NCBI RefSeq assembly: GCF_030272615.1
Contig: NC_081414.1
Coordinates: forward strand, 820,691,896-820,755,895
Direction of reading: 5' to 3'
Length of the DNA stretch: 64,000 bases
Source of the DNA: Cryptomeria japonica
Taxonomy: Eukaryota > Streptophyta > Pinopsida > Cupressales > Cupressaceae
Made by a program: the position numbers and the translations under genes. Numbering within the stretch: position 1 is the stretch's first letter; each line of letters opens with the position of its first letter. The notes under the pieces are model-generated. The model was not told where the DNA came from and did not search any database. It saw only the letters and a program-made list of their open reading frames with translations. This document shows, piece by piece, positions 12,913-23,443 of this stretch.

Positions 12913-14209
12913 ATGGGGGACATGAGCTACTTTGAGATGGCTAGAGAGCTAGAAGCTAGCAAAAATGAGATTGAAACCCTTAGGGTCAAATTGAAAGCTT
13001 CACAAGTCAAAAGGAGAGAGCTAATTGAACAACTATTAGAGATATCTGATAATAGTTCTTTAGATGAAGCCAATATTGATGCTTTAGCAGAGGAAGTTGA
13101 AAAGTTAAATGGTGAGAAAATAAATTTGAGGAGAGAGTTAGAAGGTCTTACTATCCGCATGAGTCAAGAGCTGGAAGCCATAAGAGCTGTTGAAGATCTT
13201 ATCAAGGAAAGAGATCAAGAGATTACAAAGATCAAATGAGAAAATGTCACTATTCATGAGCATTTGGCTGCTGAAAGAGAAGAAAAGGAGAATCTACATC
13301 TAGATCTTGAACTTACATCATCTCTGAGAGAGAACCTATCAAAGCATAATGAAGATCGCACCAAACAGTTTACTGAAGCCAATGAGAAATTGGAGAAGTT
13401 TAGTAGAAGTTCTACCATACTGAAATAACAAATTCAATCACAAAAAATGAAGGGTGATATCTCTAGACTTGGTTTTCACACAACTGAAAAAGGTGAATCC
13501 TCCGGTACAAAGAGCAACAATCTTAGGAACAAATATGCTCCTAAGATCAATAAGCCTACCGGTGAGAAGGTCTTTAAACCTGTTTGTTTTGTTTGCCATA
13601 AACCTGGTCACATTGCAAATGTTTGTGGAGACAAACCTAACATAAATACAAGTTACAATACTAATGCTAGGTATGTGTCCAAGAAATTTGAAGGTCATTG
13701 CTTCACATGTGAAATGTATGGACATAGATCTGTTGAGTCTAGATATGGAGCAAACAATCTTGTACCACACATGCATCCAAGACCAAATGATGACCGGATA
13801 AGGAACTTTGACAACCGGGTAAACCTGAACTGGCAAAGATCCTATGACAACCGGTTTAGTCCATTTGAGATGGAAAAAGGTAACAAATATTATTTGCACC
13901 ATCTGTAATAACTTTGGTCATGTGGCTATGAACTATAGAAGAAGAACAAGAAGAGGAAATGCAAGACCTTGGAGATCATCTGGTATGGCCTATTATCACT
14001 GTAACAAACTGGGGCACTTAGCAAAATTCTGTAGATCCAGAAATAGCAAACTGGTCAATTCTTCTAAGGATCAGAAAGGAAAGCATAAAGTTAATGTTGA
14101 AGAAACCAGAGAGGAAATGAATCAGATTTGGAAGAAGAAAAGTGATGACTCACCTGGAGAAGAAGTTGTTCCTTCACCCAGTGAAGAGAACCCTGTACTT
14201 GTGACTTAA
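12913..14209 (+). pseudogene. Element D gag: coiled coil plus four CCHC-like knuckles
   Basis: The ATG at 12913 opens a Glu/Lys-rich coiled-coil region of about 110 residues, interrupted by stops near 13238 and 13428. From 13447 come knuckles: CFVCHKPGHIANVC (intact C-x2-C-x4-H-x4-C), CFTCEMYGHRSVESR (last Cys lost), then after a frameshift near 13880 CTICNNFGHVAMNY (last Cys lost) and YHCNKLGHLAKFC (first Cys lost). It ends with a basic then acidic tail containing MNQIWKKK and a stop at 14209. Gag packages RNA; this copy is disabled. The knuckle order and the tail resemble the gag of element E on the minus strand. No UBN2-type N-terminal domain was recognised. Confidence 0.8.
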
Positions 14210-14662
14210 GCCTTTTTAATATGGCTAAGGGGAGCTTAACGGTTAAAATATCTCCAAACCCCTTGAAAAAAATGAGTGGGAAAAGAATTTTGAAACATGA
14301 AATTTTGGTAACTTTTTGTCAATATGTTATCAACCAGTTTTCCCCTTGAGCGGTGAAATTAGGGTTTGTAACCCTAACGGGTGAGCATTTAATGCAGTCG
14401 GTAAAAAGGATAAAAGCAAGTTTTACTTTGTCGTTTTACCCTAACGCATTCGAGAAATAAATTTGGAGCGCTTGCTAAGCTGAGAAAGATTGTTTTGCTG
14501 TTAATTGCCGAATTGTTTCATGATTTGTGAAATTAAGCTAAAGTGAAGGTTGCAGAAGGTCGAACTGGTGTGCACTTGGGCAATTCAAACTGGTAAACAG
14601 GGCAACGTGTGTGAAACAAGGTATTTATTTGAACATACTACTTCGAATCTTGTTCATTTGAA
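14210..14662 (+). other. Gag-ORFX spacer of element D
   Basis: No reading frame or pol remnant is recognisable. The stretch sits where copia elements carry protease. Confidence 0.6.
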
Positions 14663-17600
14663 ATGACATTACCTTCAAAGACTGTAGAGAGGTTAATGAT
14701 TACCTCTGAGCCTATGGAAGCTATAAAGGCTGAATAGATTGTGTCATATAATGCATTGTCATAAGTTCCGAGTGGAGTTTTGGTCAAAGGTGATTTGTCT
14801 AGTTACATTGATTGCAAGATAGAAGACTTAGGATCTCTTTACATTTACACAGTTGAAATCACTTTATGATGAGAACGGTAAGATTAAGACAAAGTATGCT
14901 AAGGTTTTTGAAAAGGGTTTTCATAATGCCGCTTATTTTATTGAATATTTCGAAGAAGTGCATATCAGAATCATTTTGAGTCGAGTTCATGGAGAAAACA
15001 TGTATTTAGAAAGAACTCACACAATTACAAAGGAGGGCATTTAGGCTATGACTGACTATTTCTCAACCGATGAAGTACCTGAGTTAATGAGAATTTCTAA
15101 GGATATTGTCTTCAACTTAACCGGTTCTACATCTGATGGGCGTTCTTTTTCTGTTAACAACATTAAAGACCCTGTAGTAAAACTAGCAACAATGGTAATA
15201 GGCTACCGAGTATTTTACTCCAGTAGACTTAACAATGTCCCTTCAACAACAGTTCATACAACTCACAGAATGGTTGTTGATAGTGCTAATTATGATCTCT
15301 GAAGCTATTAGGAGTCAATTGTTTTTGAATTTGCAATCTATCAAGAAGGATAGTAGTTTGAAATTCAAGTTTGGTTAGCTATTAGTTGGACTATTCTTTT
15401 ATTTTCAGAACTTTCTACCAGGAATTGGAGACATTGAGTGGTCAAAGGACTCACTGGTCTCGACACAAATTAATAAAAACATCAAGGCTGTAAACCATAC
15501 TTTCCCTGCTGCCATGAATAATTATTTTAATGAGTTTAAAAAAAAAATGAGCATGAGAATGAGACTACCAGAAGAAGTGGTAAAACACTTTCAAAAGGAT
15601 ATAATCTTCATTGTTACCACTGATTTTTGCTTGATGCAAGCAATTGAGCCAAGAGAGGAAGAAATGAAAGACATAAGTTATGTGGTGAACTATGATCTAC
15701 TGGTTGGTTATGCTAATACCCTATCAACATCACCTAAAGACAAAAACAAGGCAAAATCGGACATTGTGGCAGTCCAAGATGCACCTGCACAAACCAGTAC
15801 TGCACCTATTAAAAGTGCAAGAGGAAAGAATAAAAAATCTAATGAAGCATCTCCAACAATAAAGAGTACTAGGGTTACCCAGAGTGTCCTAACCAAAAAG
15901 GAACCAGAACCTAAAGTATATATTAAGAAGGAGACAATGAAGAGAGGCATAAATTTAATTTTTCAACCAGATTCTGAGGGAACGGATTCTGATGAAGAAC
16001 CAAAGAAGGCAAAAACAACCGACAAAATATCCAAGAAGGTTAAGGAAGTGCCAAAGGAAACTGTGCCTATTGATATAGCATCTTTCAAGCCAGAAACCCA
16101 TTTTGAAATAACAATGAAGACACTAAGGAGGAATAGGTTTGACAATGTAAAAGAACATTTTGATTCCTTCACTGAAAATGAGAAAGAGCAAGTGATTCAA
16201 TAGGTAATCACTCATCTATGTCATTATAGTAGATATATGAACTAGAAAAGGATATCTCAAATTCTTTGTACACTATTCTTTTGAATAAATGGGAGGAAGT
16301 TATTAAATTAGAAGAAGAAATCATTAATGAGGTATTTGTACAATATTTCTCAGAATTTTCTAAAGATGATATTAGTGCCTTAGTTGCTCGATACAAATAT
16401 CAGTTTACATTCAAAGCAAGAAGACTGAAGTTACTCAGCGGAAAGAAGGCAATTGTTGAAACTGAGACCCATCAAATAGCCTACAAAATCAAAAAAATGG
16501 AAGAACTCATCCAATCCAATATGAATAAGGATAATGTTACTGATGATGTTAATTGACCGAAAATGGATGAAGAAGAGATTATTCAACCTAATGAGCTCTA
16601 TCCTCTCAAGAAAAAGGATGAGTCCATTAGTCATGTTGTTGATGATGTTCAAGACATAGTTGACATATCTGGAGATAACACCACACCAGATATGGAGCCT
16701 CTTGCAAATACTGATGTACAGGTTACCTTAGTTGAGCAACCGACAACTCAACTAAAAGTGGACAATCCATTGGCGACATAACAACTGGAGAAACCCCAAT
16801 CTCCACTGATTATTCAAGTTATTTAGAAGGAGCCTACTGAAATTGTTGTCACATAGTCCTCTGTAAAGTAAACGAAGAAGAATACAGAGAAAGCAATAAT
16901 TAAAGTTGTATCCTCTGAACTAGCAAATCAGAAACAACTTGATGAAGATGATGATGATTCTCTAAGTATTTCAGAACCTATTGATATGAACAACATGAGT
17001 GCATCAGAAATGATGAAGATTACAAATGTCATGCAATCTAGAGCGCATAAGAAGAGACGAAAGAGAAAAGGGTTGAAGCTGAAACAATTCAGATCGCAGT
17101 AGATATTTTATTTGGTCTGCTACTGGCTACAACACATCTATCTACACCTATTAGAAAACTTGGTCAGTTAGTTGTAGATGCATATGATCAAATCAAGTCA
17201 CTAGAAGATGCTGCTCTATTGTATGCTGAAAAGAGTCACAAGAAGAAATATGGAGAAAAATTGGCAAAGGATATTTATAGTGGTAAAATGGCTCTATCAC
17301 ACAATAAAATTCTGTTGAGTAAAGCTATTGAAACAAGAGGAAAGTATCTTGCTTCTACCTCCAACATTAGTTTATTTTATTATGACATTTCAAATAGTCA
17401 AATTGCAACAGAGCAAGAACTAGAAAGGATATGCAAGGCATATGTCCCACTCCAGGACTCTATACTTGCCTTTAGCACATCTGTAGATGATTTGCTTAAC
17501 AGACTGGACATCTATGATAATGAGAAAGCAAAGAGACTCTGATCTCTTAAAGAAATCAAAAGTGAGCTCACATTACAGGTAGACATACTTCAGAGAGCCT

Positions 17601-17784
17601 ACTCCAATGCATAAGCCATTCTTGCAACCCCTGAAACCTGCACACTGGACTCAATGGAAGAATTTCATTCATAGCTGATGTCTACATTTGATATACTGAG
17701 AACATATTGGAATCATGGGAAAATGATTTGTTGCAGATGAAGAAGAGCTACAATGATATTTTTATGAGATTAGCTAATGCATGA
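14663..17784 (+). pseudogene. ORFX of element D, large non-pol protein of unknown function (broken)
   Basis: The ATG at 14663 opens about 1,040 residues interrupted by several stops and at least one frameshift (near 14850). The N-terminal half (to about 15700) is globular, with stretches such as TDYFSTDEVPELMRISKD and MRMRLPEEVVKHFQKD. Next is a Lys/Ser/Pro-rich linker with DSEGTDSDEEPKKAK, then a predicted alpha-helical half. The C-terminal end reads LQMKKSYNDIFMRLANA. The helical zone aligns with elements A and B; for example FNEFKKKMSMRMRLPEE here corresponds to FKNFQAKMKQRERIPQS in A. No catalytic motif, zinc knuckle, RT or integrase signature was found. I do not recognise the family. It could be a structural or packaging protein, or a captured host gene. 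Confidence 0.7.
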
Positions 17785-17869
17785 AATTTTAAGTTATTGC
17801 TGTATATGTTGAATAATTTGATACAAATTTTCTATATATATATTTTTTGCTTTTTCAATTTGGTATTGT

Positions 17870-18033
17870 TGTCAAAGGGGGAGTAGAAATATGTATGTGT
17901 GTTTTTGAAAATTTTGTATAATATATGCATTAAGGGGGAGCATGAGTAAATGTGTAAATTTTTTGTGTGTGTACACTTAGTGGTATTACTATAAAATTTT
18001 CTAAGTGTTGCCATCAATGCCAAAGGGGGAGAT
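17870..18033 (+). other. Cluster of three PPT-like G-runs upstream of the 3' LTR
   Basis: TCAAAGGGGGAG (about 17873), TTAAGGGGGAG (about 17931) and CCAAAGGGGGAGAT (about 18020) precede the 3' LTR. Only the last abuts it and should prime plus-strand DNA synthesis. The extra copies recur in the other elements of this window. Confidence 0.75.
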
Positions 18034-18597
18034 TGTAGGCTTGATGATGATTGCAATGTTTTCATCATTTGTTGTCATTGATGAAACACTCTCTCACACA
18101 CACATGATTATATTGACTACCGGTGCAACTTCAATTGTTTACTCTGTCAACCGGTATGTTTGAGGTTATACTAAGAGGTTTATCTCTAACCGGTACTTTA
18201 TGTCAACCGCTATGTGCATAAGAGATAGTTTGTGATTATACTAAGTCAACATCAAGATGAAGATCAAGATGGAGATCAAGCATAGATTCAAGGACAATGG
18301 TTCATATGTTTTATTCAAACTAGTATTTGATTGTTCCAATCGATATTTGGTAATTTTGTTATGAGTTACCACATTTTGTGATGAGTTACTTGCACCGATT
18401 GCTTGGCGACAATTTTTGTGATGAGTTATGGTCACTTGTCTAGATACACTGCACCTAGGAAATTGTGTTATGATTTCTTAAGGCCGACATGAAATCATAA
18501 GGGCTATATATTGACATCACAATGAATATTTTGATATAGTAAAAAGTGTTATGTTTTTTATTAAGGAAAATCCGATTTTAAGGGACCCGAAACCCAC

Positions 18598-20682
18598 TTA
18601 CATAACGAGAAGATAAGCATAAAAGAAACTAGAGAGAACATGACATAGAAAGAAAAGCTGCAAAAGACTAGCAGAGAAAACAACAGCTAAGGAAAAGGAA
18701 AACAAAAAGCCAGCGAGAGACTGGCAACCAAAGACCAGATTGCATGTCAGATAAATTTTTTTATACTCTTCCTTGTCCTTAACCAACATCGTCATAGCAT
18801 TAGCATCTTCTTTCAAGTCTTTGTTATCCTACATCTGATGGGTGTCTTTAGTCTTCATCTCCAGATCATTGGTAGTTTGCCTTGTTCTTCGTCTGGAGGA
18901 GGGAGGAGGAGAACTGGTGGCCGACACATCATCAATGATCACCATCTCTTTGTTCTGTTTGTTCTTCTCTAGACAAGGAACCAGAGCGTTCATGTTTTGG
19001 GATGACATCTTCAAAACCTCAAGGCTATGATCCATAAATTTCTTCAGGGCCTTATCGGTTTTAGTAATCCGGTTGATAATAATTTCATTGTCAACCTCTC
19101 CCTTTTCTTTGATGGTTTTGATCACATCTTCAACATGCTTCAAATCTCCCTTAATTATTTCTTTTTCCGGCCAATCCTGCATTTATTCCTCGTCCTCTGC
19201 CTCATTGGTATCCACCGCCGCATCCTCTTTACCTATAGTATTGGTATCCTTAATCAAATTCTGAATTTTATAACCCAAATCTCTCTGTTTATTCTGAATA
19301 CTGGAGATATTTTCAATCACCCATTTCTGGAAGTTCAAAATTTCCAGAGTGCTATTTCTGGCACCGTTCAAAATGGAATCCGTGGTCTCCATACCCGGAG
19401 CAGAGCTCACAGACCTAGGGTTTACCTCCTCCGTAGTGTGCTAAGATTCGTTCCTGCTATCTGAGACATAAGGGTGATTATTTTCTTCCGGCTCTTCAAC
19501 ATACTCTTTTCTCTGCACCTTCTCTTCCTCTCCCTCAACCTCTTTCTTCTCACTCTCTGCCTCATCATCAACCACCTTCCCCTGTTCCTCTTCTGAACCA
19601 GCATTCACTTTCATTTCATCTTTAGCTCCATCACCAACCCTCACTTTCTTATGAAGAGGAATGCTATATGAATCTTCGTCAGACTCAGAACCATCATGAC
19701 CCTAAAAAATGTGGGTATTTCCCACCAAAGGATCTTCCCTATTAGCCCTAGCTTTACCCATTAATTAGCAATATAAGACCTTGGTGAGCAATGGGATAGG
19801 ACTTAAGTTTTTTGGCATGGTCAGCCAGGCTATCATTAAGGGAAGAAGCTAGATAGAAAGGCAAAGAGATCTTCAAACCATGGTGAAAATGGTTTAGGAT
19901 AACAAAATGATAATTGTAAACCTTTGAAAACCTACCATCAACCATTAGGTATTCCATTAAAACTCTTAACATCTTCTTCGAGAAAGATTTAACCTGATGA
20001 TGGAGATAGTAGGACACATTGTCCTTCTTGGCGAGCTGAACCCTCTCTTCATCACTTTTAGGGAAGTTCTTGGTGGCTTCCACCGAGAACTTGCGGTCTC
20101 TATAAAATTTGGTACCTTCCTTTTGTAAAACGGTAACCTCCACCGCCAAATATTCATCCAACTTCCAAGTCTACCCGAATAGAGTGACTTTGTTATTGCT
20201 CCATCCCTTGGCAAAACCATGTGACACTGAATTTTTACTCCCGTGCAGTTTTTCCATGTAGTCAGTGAAACCATATCTATGCAGCCTCCGCCAAATTTTC
20301 CATTCACTTTTCTAGTTATCATAGCTGGAAGGCTTATTTCGATTAAGATTACCCCCATAATGTGATTCAGGTCGAAGCCCTCAACAGAGCATGAGATAAT
20401 CAAATGTTGAAGAAACAAGATAATTGGACTTAAGCTCAGACTCTGGAAGAAAATGCTGGAATCAAAAAACAGGGTTGTTTCCTTATTATTCAAATAGTCT
20501 TTTAGGACATTCAAAATGAACCAGCACTTAATATGATTAGCCCCATCACACCGGTTATCATAATCACAATGCCTTAAACAAATCATTAGCTGACACTTCA
20601 TATAACTCCAATATCTGTCTTTGACATCTGAACCCAGAAAAGTAATAATGAACTTAACTTGTACCATGGACTCGATCATATA
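18598..20682 (-). pseudogene. Unknown ORF downstream of LINE RNase H (broken)
   Basis: After the RNase H stop the minus strand holds about 690 residues in several frames. A globular part includes DGANHIKCWFILNVLKDYL, VEGFDLNHIMG, KSLYSGRLGSW and SKKMLRVLMEYLMVDGRF. Next come an acidic Glu-rich linker, a helical part, and a hydrophobic C-terminal tail (LAGFLFSFSLAVVFSASLL) ending at 18598. Stops near 19440 and 19180 and frame changes near 20160 break it. I do not recognise the protein. Its plan of globular head, charged linker and helical region is reminiscent of ORFX, but I see no convincing sequence match. Confidence 0.65.
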
Positions 20683-20729
20683 ATAATTGCTCCCGGACTA
20701 CCTTTTTGCAAGAAACTTCTTCGATATAT

Positions 20730-21430
20730 TTAGTGTCCTCCTCTAAATAAACCCTCATTAGCTAATAAGTCAGCTACCTTGTTACCTTCCCTTAGAGTAT
20801 GGGAAATGAAAACACTATCATAGGCATCTAATAATTTTTTAGCACTCTCAATGATATTGTAAATGTTCCAAGAGGGGGAACTAGTGCCTTTGATAGCCTA
20901 AATAATATTGAGAGAGTCCCCTTCCAGCCATATTTTTTTTTAGTTAAAAATCTGAGCAAGCTGGAGGCATTTTAACATTGCCTGTGTTTCTGCAACATGA
21001 TTGTTTTGAACTCCAGAGGGAGAGGCAATTGCAGCAACACAAAAACCATAAGAATTTTTTATGACTCCTCCCCCTCCAAACTTCCCAGGATTTCCTTTAG
21101 CTGCACCATCAAAATTCACCTTAATCCAATCATGAAAAGGAAATCTCCAAACAACATTTTCTCTCCTGCTCTTTATATCAGATTTGTAGACCTTGTGAAT
21201 CAACTTCCATTTAGTGAGGATGCTTTTCTCATTATCAGTCATATTAAGATAGCTCCACTGCTTGTTGTTTTTGTGAATAGTATTTATGTTTTCTTTAATT
21301 TCCCTGCAAATCTTTTCAAAAACCACCCGAGATGTACACTTAGCTTCCTTGAAAATTCTATTATTTCTCTCCTTCTAGATGTACCAATAGGTCATAGGAA
21401 GGACAAAGGACCAGTGGGTCTTAATGAGAG
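20730..21430 (-). pseudogene. LINE RNase H domain (RVT_3 type)
   Basis: The minus strand reads KVNFDGAAKGNPGKFGGGG (first catalytic Asp), NNHVAETQAM (catalytic Glu) and, after a frameshift near 20945, WLEGDSLNII (catalytic Asp), ending HTLREGNKVADLLANEGL. This is the plant LINE C-terminal RNase H with all three acidic residues still present, but broken by the frameshift and one in-frame stop. The upstream end is cut at the 5' truncation point. Confidence 0.9.
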
Positions 21431-22046
21431 AAAAAAGTGTTATGTTATGTGCTAAAGGAAAAAGAGTTAAGTTGCAGAGAATCGAGAAGAGCAGTGTTGA
21501 ATATGTTTAGAAGGATCTGATTAAGCAAGTATTGTGCTACTCAGAGTAGATCAAACCATTCTTGTTGTTTTCTAACCATTACAATAGAATCAAATCCCCT
21601 AATCGGGTAAGCTCTAACAAGCTTCAATGTATAAATCCTTTAACAGGGTGATCCATTAGTTTGGATTCAGAAATCCTCCACTGAGGTTACTCCTAACAGG
21701 GTACTACCTTTAACAGGGTATAAGCTTCTAATCAAGCTTTGAGATCTCTAACAAGATTCGCTCCTAGCAGAGCACTTTGTAGACCTTAACCGGTCAGTTA
21801 TCTATTACTGCAGATAGTTAACTTGTGAGTTCCATCTCACCGTGGTTTTTACCTATTTGGGTTTTCGATGTACAAACACTTGTGTTATGGTGGATGCTTT
21901 ACTTTTTGTGGATGTTGTTATATCATTTTGGATTGCATGCATTGTGTTTAAAAGCTTTGTTAAGTTCATCTACCAGTTAGTGTTTGAAGTAGTTTTGTTT
22001 TTGGTGTTACTGATTCACCCCTCCCCAGTGCTTTTCAAGTCCATCA

Positions 22047-22466
22047 TAATGTTCACATTAGGTTTCCATAACCCATATGGGTTATGGGAAAATCTTAATA
22101 TATTTTAGTCCCAACGGCCTAAAAACCAACATTGCTAGATGTTTGAAGGCCCCACGACTTTTGCACATAATTTTCTGGGACAGTAACATTCAGGTTTTCA
22201 TTATTTTTTATCACTTTTGTTTTGAAATGATTGATTTGTCTTGTATATTGGATTGTTTTTGAAGTTATTTTATCATTGTTACTTTAGATTATAATAAAAT
22301 GATGATCATTTGTTGTTTTTTTTCTTTGATCATGATTGATTTGTCTTGTATTTTGGTTTTTTTTGAAGTTATTTTATTATTGTTACTTTAGATTATAACA
22401 AAATGATGATCATTTGTTGTTTTTTTTCTATTTGATTGTGCATTGTCATCATGATGTTATGTGTAG
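22047..22466. repeat. Palindrome and 105-bp tandem duplication
   Basis: Just after element D lies CATAACCCATATGGGTTATG, a perfect 20-bp palindrome related to those at 9.8 and 11.7 kb. From 22228 a 105-bp unit starting TGATTGATTTGTCTTGTAT is duplicated at 22333, with matching GATGATCATTTGTTG ends. Confidence 0.8.
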
Positions 22467-22470
22467 GACA

Positions 22471-23443
22471 ATGGGAAAGAACAAGAGATGAACGAATGAA
22501 CAAAGAGAGGCAACAAAGGAAAGACAAAGGGAGCGTATGGGGAGATTACGTAAAGGTACTCCATCTAATGCACCTAATGAAAGTGATGAACATTCAACAA
22601 TTGAAATTGATATGATGAATGCGCCAAATCAAAATGATCAACATACACCAATTCAAATGCATATGATGAATGCACCTAATGAATGTAATAAACATACACC
22701 ATTTCAAAATGATTCGGTGAATGCACATGTTAATGAAATTAAAGAAGATATACCATTTTAATTTGATATGATCTATGCACATAATGCACCTAATGCAAAT
22801 GAAGAGCATGCACCAATCTTATCACCTCTTAGAATAATTTGTAGAAAACCAAAGTTCCTAATAGATATTGATGAAAATATTGTGAAGCCAATGCATGATA
22901 AAATTTCCAAAAGAACTTGTAGAAGAATGGTTAGAAGAATTTGGAATAACTATTTTGAAAACTTAAATCAAAGTGGATGATGCCAATTAGTTGTTGAAAT
23001 GATTTAAAATCTGAAATTTAGAGAGACAATGAAAATTTTGGGGTTAAGAACATCCGAATTTAATAGTGAAAGAACCATTGTGAGAAATATTTTTGATGCA
23101 TACCAAGCCATTGGTTCAAAATCACGCACTAAAGATGCTAATATTACTCATCGTGTCCTCACATCAACCATAATAGGAAAGGAAAGGAAAGGAAAAAAAC
23201 TCATTTAATAAGCAAAACAAGCAAGTCATTAAGGATAAGTAGAACCACATTACACTATGCCTTTGAGAGGCGAGAGAAAATCGAGGATCCTAACAATAAT
23301 TCTCTTTGGGCATTCTCAGGTAGACTCCCACACAAGGACAAGGTTGTTGTTGATGCACTGAGAACATTAATTGAGAAATATTGGCATGACAACACAAGGG
23401 TTTCACCAAACCAAAGAGATGTTGTTAGAAGGTGAATTGGAAT
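22471..23443 (+). pseudogene. Unrecognised gene remnant with HTH-like region, cut by the copia element
   Basis: The ATG at 22471 starts a basic region (one stop), then a 17-residue repeat beginning NAPN with an HT(P)I core, then FLIDIDENIVKPMHDKISKR. After several frame changes come SKTSKSLRISRTTLHYAF, which looks like a helix-turn-helix, and NSLWAFSGRLPHKDKV, KYWHDNTRVSPNQRDVVRR. The copia LTR begins just after this last motif. The WHDNTRVSPN-type string recalls a plant repeat-encoded protein, but I cannot name a family, so function is left open. It is either an old DNA-binding transposon protein or a decayed host gene. Confidence 0.5.
22567..22760 (+). repeat. 51-bp in-frame minisatellite
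   Basis: Units start AATGCACC or AATGCGCC at 22567, 22618, 22669 and (partial) 22720. The exact 51-bp spacing keeps the frame and encodes 17-residue repeats. Confidence 0.85.

Larger units (their letters stand above)
18556..21431 (-). mobile_element. LINE-like insertion, 5'-truncated, with 15-bp target duplication
   Basis: AAAAAGTGTTATGTT occurs at 18541-18555 and again at 21432-21446, and the uninterrupted site exists in the 5' LTR. On the minus strand the insert ends in CCTTAATAAAAA, a short A-tail, as expected for target-primed reverse transcription. It begins within the C-terminal part of a LINE ORF2 (RNase H) and continues through a second long protein region before the tail. Endonuclease and RT are absent, consistent with 5' truncation. 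Confidence 0.85.
11750..22046 (+). mobile_element. Element D: complete LTR element, gag plus non-pol ORFX
   Basis: Both LTRs start TGT and end CCATCA. The flanks are GAATG (11745-11749) and TAATG (22047-22051), a 5-bp target duplication with one mismatch. Order: 5' LTR, Met-type primer site, gag with zinc knuckles, ORFX, a cluster of G-rich PPT-like motifs, 3' LTR. I found no protease, integrase, RT or RNase H between gag and the 3' LTR, so the element is probably non-autonomous and mobilised by a relative's pol. The primer site and gag type point to Ty1/copia ancestry. The 3' LTR is split by a LINE-like insertion of 2.9 kb. Confidence 0.85.
18034..22046 (+). repeat. 3' LTR of element D, split by an insertion
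   Basis: LTR sequence runs 18034-18555 and resumes at 21447-22046. Together with one copy of the 15-bp duplication it matches the 5' LTR end to end, from TGTAGGCTTGATGATG to CCATCA. Confidence 0.9.

Noticed and set aside
13447-13902. Minus-strand frame opposite element D gag
   Set aside because: It is the antisense shadow of the zinc-knuckle region.
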